Shown here one piece after another: positions 5,299 through 6,190 of a stretch of DNA of 6,190 nt. The number at the start of each line of letters is the position of its first letter. The first letter of the stretch is position 1. Origin of the DNA: an uncultured Lachnospiraceae bacterium (GTDB lineage: Bacteria; Bacillota; Clostridia; Lachnospirales; Lachnospiraceae); NCBI GenBank assembly GCA_905209865.1, contig CAJLUP010000104.1, forward strand, positions 1 to 6,190, read 5' to 3'. Below the pieces are notes generated by a model. The model searched no databases, had not been told where the DNA came from, and worked only from the letters and a program-made list of their open reading frames with translations. The position numbers and the translations under genes were made by a program.

Positions 5299-6190
5299 AT
5301 GGCAGAAGAACAGAATGTATGCAGTGAAAAAAAAGAAACAAAAGAAACGATACAGCAGATGCGGGTTGTAAATAAAGGCGTTCAGAAAGTTGACGCAAAA
5401 GCGCTTGTAACAGGACGCGCCGTATATACGAACGATATCGCATCTTCAGACAGTCTGATCGTGAAGATTGTAAGAAGTCCCCATGCTCACGCGCTGATCA
5501 AGGAGATTAATACTGCACGGGCTGAGGCTCTTCCTGGGATTGAATGTGTTCTTACATATAAAGATTGTCCAAATAAGCGTTTTACGCTGGCAGGTCAGAC
5601 GTATCCTGAACCAAGTCCGTATGATCGGCTTATTCTTGATCAGAGAGTCCGTTTTGTCGGAGACGCGGTTGCCATTGTTGCAGGAACTTCGGAAGCGGCT
5701 GTAAAGCAGGCGATGAGATTAATCAAAGTAAAGTACGAAGTATTGGAGCCGGTTTTGGACTTCAGAACAGCGAAAGATCATCCGATCCTTGTTCATCCGG
5801 AAGAAAACTGGAGAAGTCTTTGTCCTGTTGGGGCGGATAATAAACGCAATCTGTGCGCCCATGACGTCAGTGAGAGCGGAGATGTGGACGCGGTGCTTGC
5901 GTCCTGTGATTATGTGATCGACCGGGTATATCATACAAAAGCAAATCAGCAGGCGATGATGGAAACGTTCCGTACCTATACATATATGGATGCATACGGA
6001 AGATTGAATGTTGTATCTTCCACTCAAGTACCTTTCCATGTGCGTCGTATTCTCGGAAATGCGCTTGATATTCCGAAACATAAGATTCGTGTCGTAAAAC
6101 CGCGTATCGGCGGCGGATTCGGAGCAAAGCAGACGTCAGTTTCAGAGATTTATCCGGCTCTTGTCACATGGAAGACAGGAAAGCCTGCAA
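5299..6190 (+). CDS. Molybdenum hydroxylase molybdopterin-binding subunit (3' partial)
   Basis: This is the catalytic large subunit of the xanthine dehydrogenase family, where the molybdenum cofactor hydroxylates the substrate with water as oxygen source. Only the first 297 codons of what is normally about 700-800 residues are present. The frame opens at ATG 5299, 7 nt after AGGAGG (5286-5291) and 2 nt after the previous stop, and stays open to the window end. Residues 1-20 are a charged, non-conserved tail. Residues about 30-155 match the small N-terminal domain (VTGRAVYTNDI, RSPHAHA, RFVGDAVAIVAG). The molybdopterin-binding part follows, with QVPFHVRR at 243-250 (cofactor-contacting Gln243) and GGGFGAK at 271-277. 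The catalytic Glu and the substrate-pocket residues lie beyond the edge, so xanthine, purine or another substrate cannot be decided. Named xdhA-like by family only. Confidence 0.95.
   Translation, partial: MAEEQNVCSEKKETKETIQQMRVVNKGVQKVDAKALVTGRAVYTNDIASSDSLIVKIVRSPHAHALIKEINTARAEALPGIECVLTYKDCPNKRFTLAGQTYPEPSPYDRLILDQRVRFVGDAVAIVAGTSEAAVKQAMRLIKVKYEVLEPVLDFRTAKDHPILVHPEENWRSLCPVGADNKRNLCAHDVSESGDVDAVLASCDYVIDRVYHTKANQQAMMETFRTYTYMDAYGRLNVVSSTQVPFHVRRILGNALDIPKHKIRVVKPRIGGGFGAKQTSVSEIYPALVTWKTGKPA

Noticed and set aside
4880..5443. 187-codon minus-strand open frame opposite the 2Fe-2S gene
   Set aside because: It lies antisense to a clear family gene and across the operon junction, and has the Cys/Arg-rich look of a reverse-strand shadow.

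Overview
The window looks like low-to-mid GC chromosomal DNA from a gut-type anaerobic Firmicute, most likely in or near Lachnospiraceae. The evidence is strong AGGAGG-type ribosome binding sites, TTGACA/TATAAT-type promoters, a lysine riboswitch on dapA, and a surface protein ending in a KTGD-type sortase signal, a variant common in that family. The genus cannot be fixed from this sequence.

Layout. (1) Bases 1-2306, plus strand: the 3' part of a large cell-wall-anchored surface protein. Its visible portion has an N-terminal 12-residue tandem repeat, a beta-helix-like region, an Ig-like domain, a paired CxxC domain, and a KTGD / transmembrane / basic-tail anchor. (2) Bases 2307-2468: a convergent intergenic gap with a terminator hairpin that works best for the minus strand. 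(3) Bases 2469-3353, minus strand: dapA (4-hydroxy-tetrahydrodipicolinate synthase), preceded by a lysine riboswitch (about 3624-3450), its expression-platform terminator (3431-3409) and a strong promoter (3733-3705). The long open frame that extends dapA upstream to 3593 is riboswitch RNA, not protein. (4) Bases 3734-4010: a divergent control region. A consensus plus-strand promoter is followed almost at once by an intrinsic terminator, then by an 18-bp UUCG-capped hairpin, then by a GC-rich, highly foldable leader of about 125 nt. (5) Bases 4011 to the end, plus strand: a tightly coupled operon for a three-subunit molybdenum hydroxylase of the xanthine dehydrogenase family, in the order FAD subunit, 2Fe-2S subunit, molybdopterin subunit (cut by the window end).

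How it works together. Lysine should shut off dapA by premature termination. The hydroxylase subunits should form one complex passing electrons from the molybdenum centre through two 2Fe-2S clusters to FAD. The substrate cannot be read from the sequence. The least explained part is the leader at 3780-4010. Its promoter-terminator-hairpin-structured-RNA order suggests RNA-based control of the hydroxylase operon, but I could not match it to a known riboswitch class.
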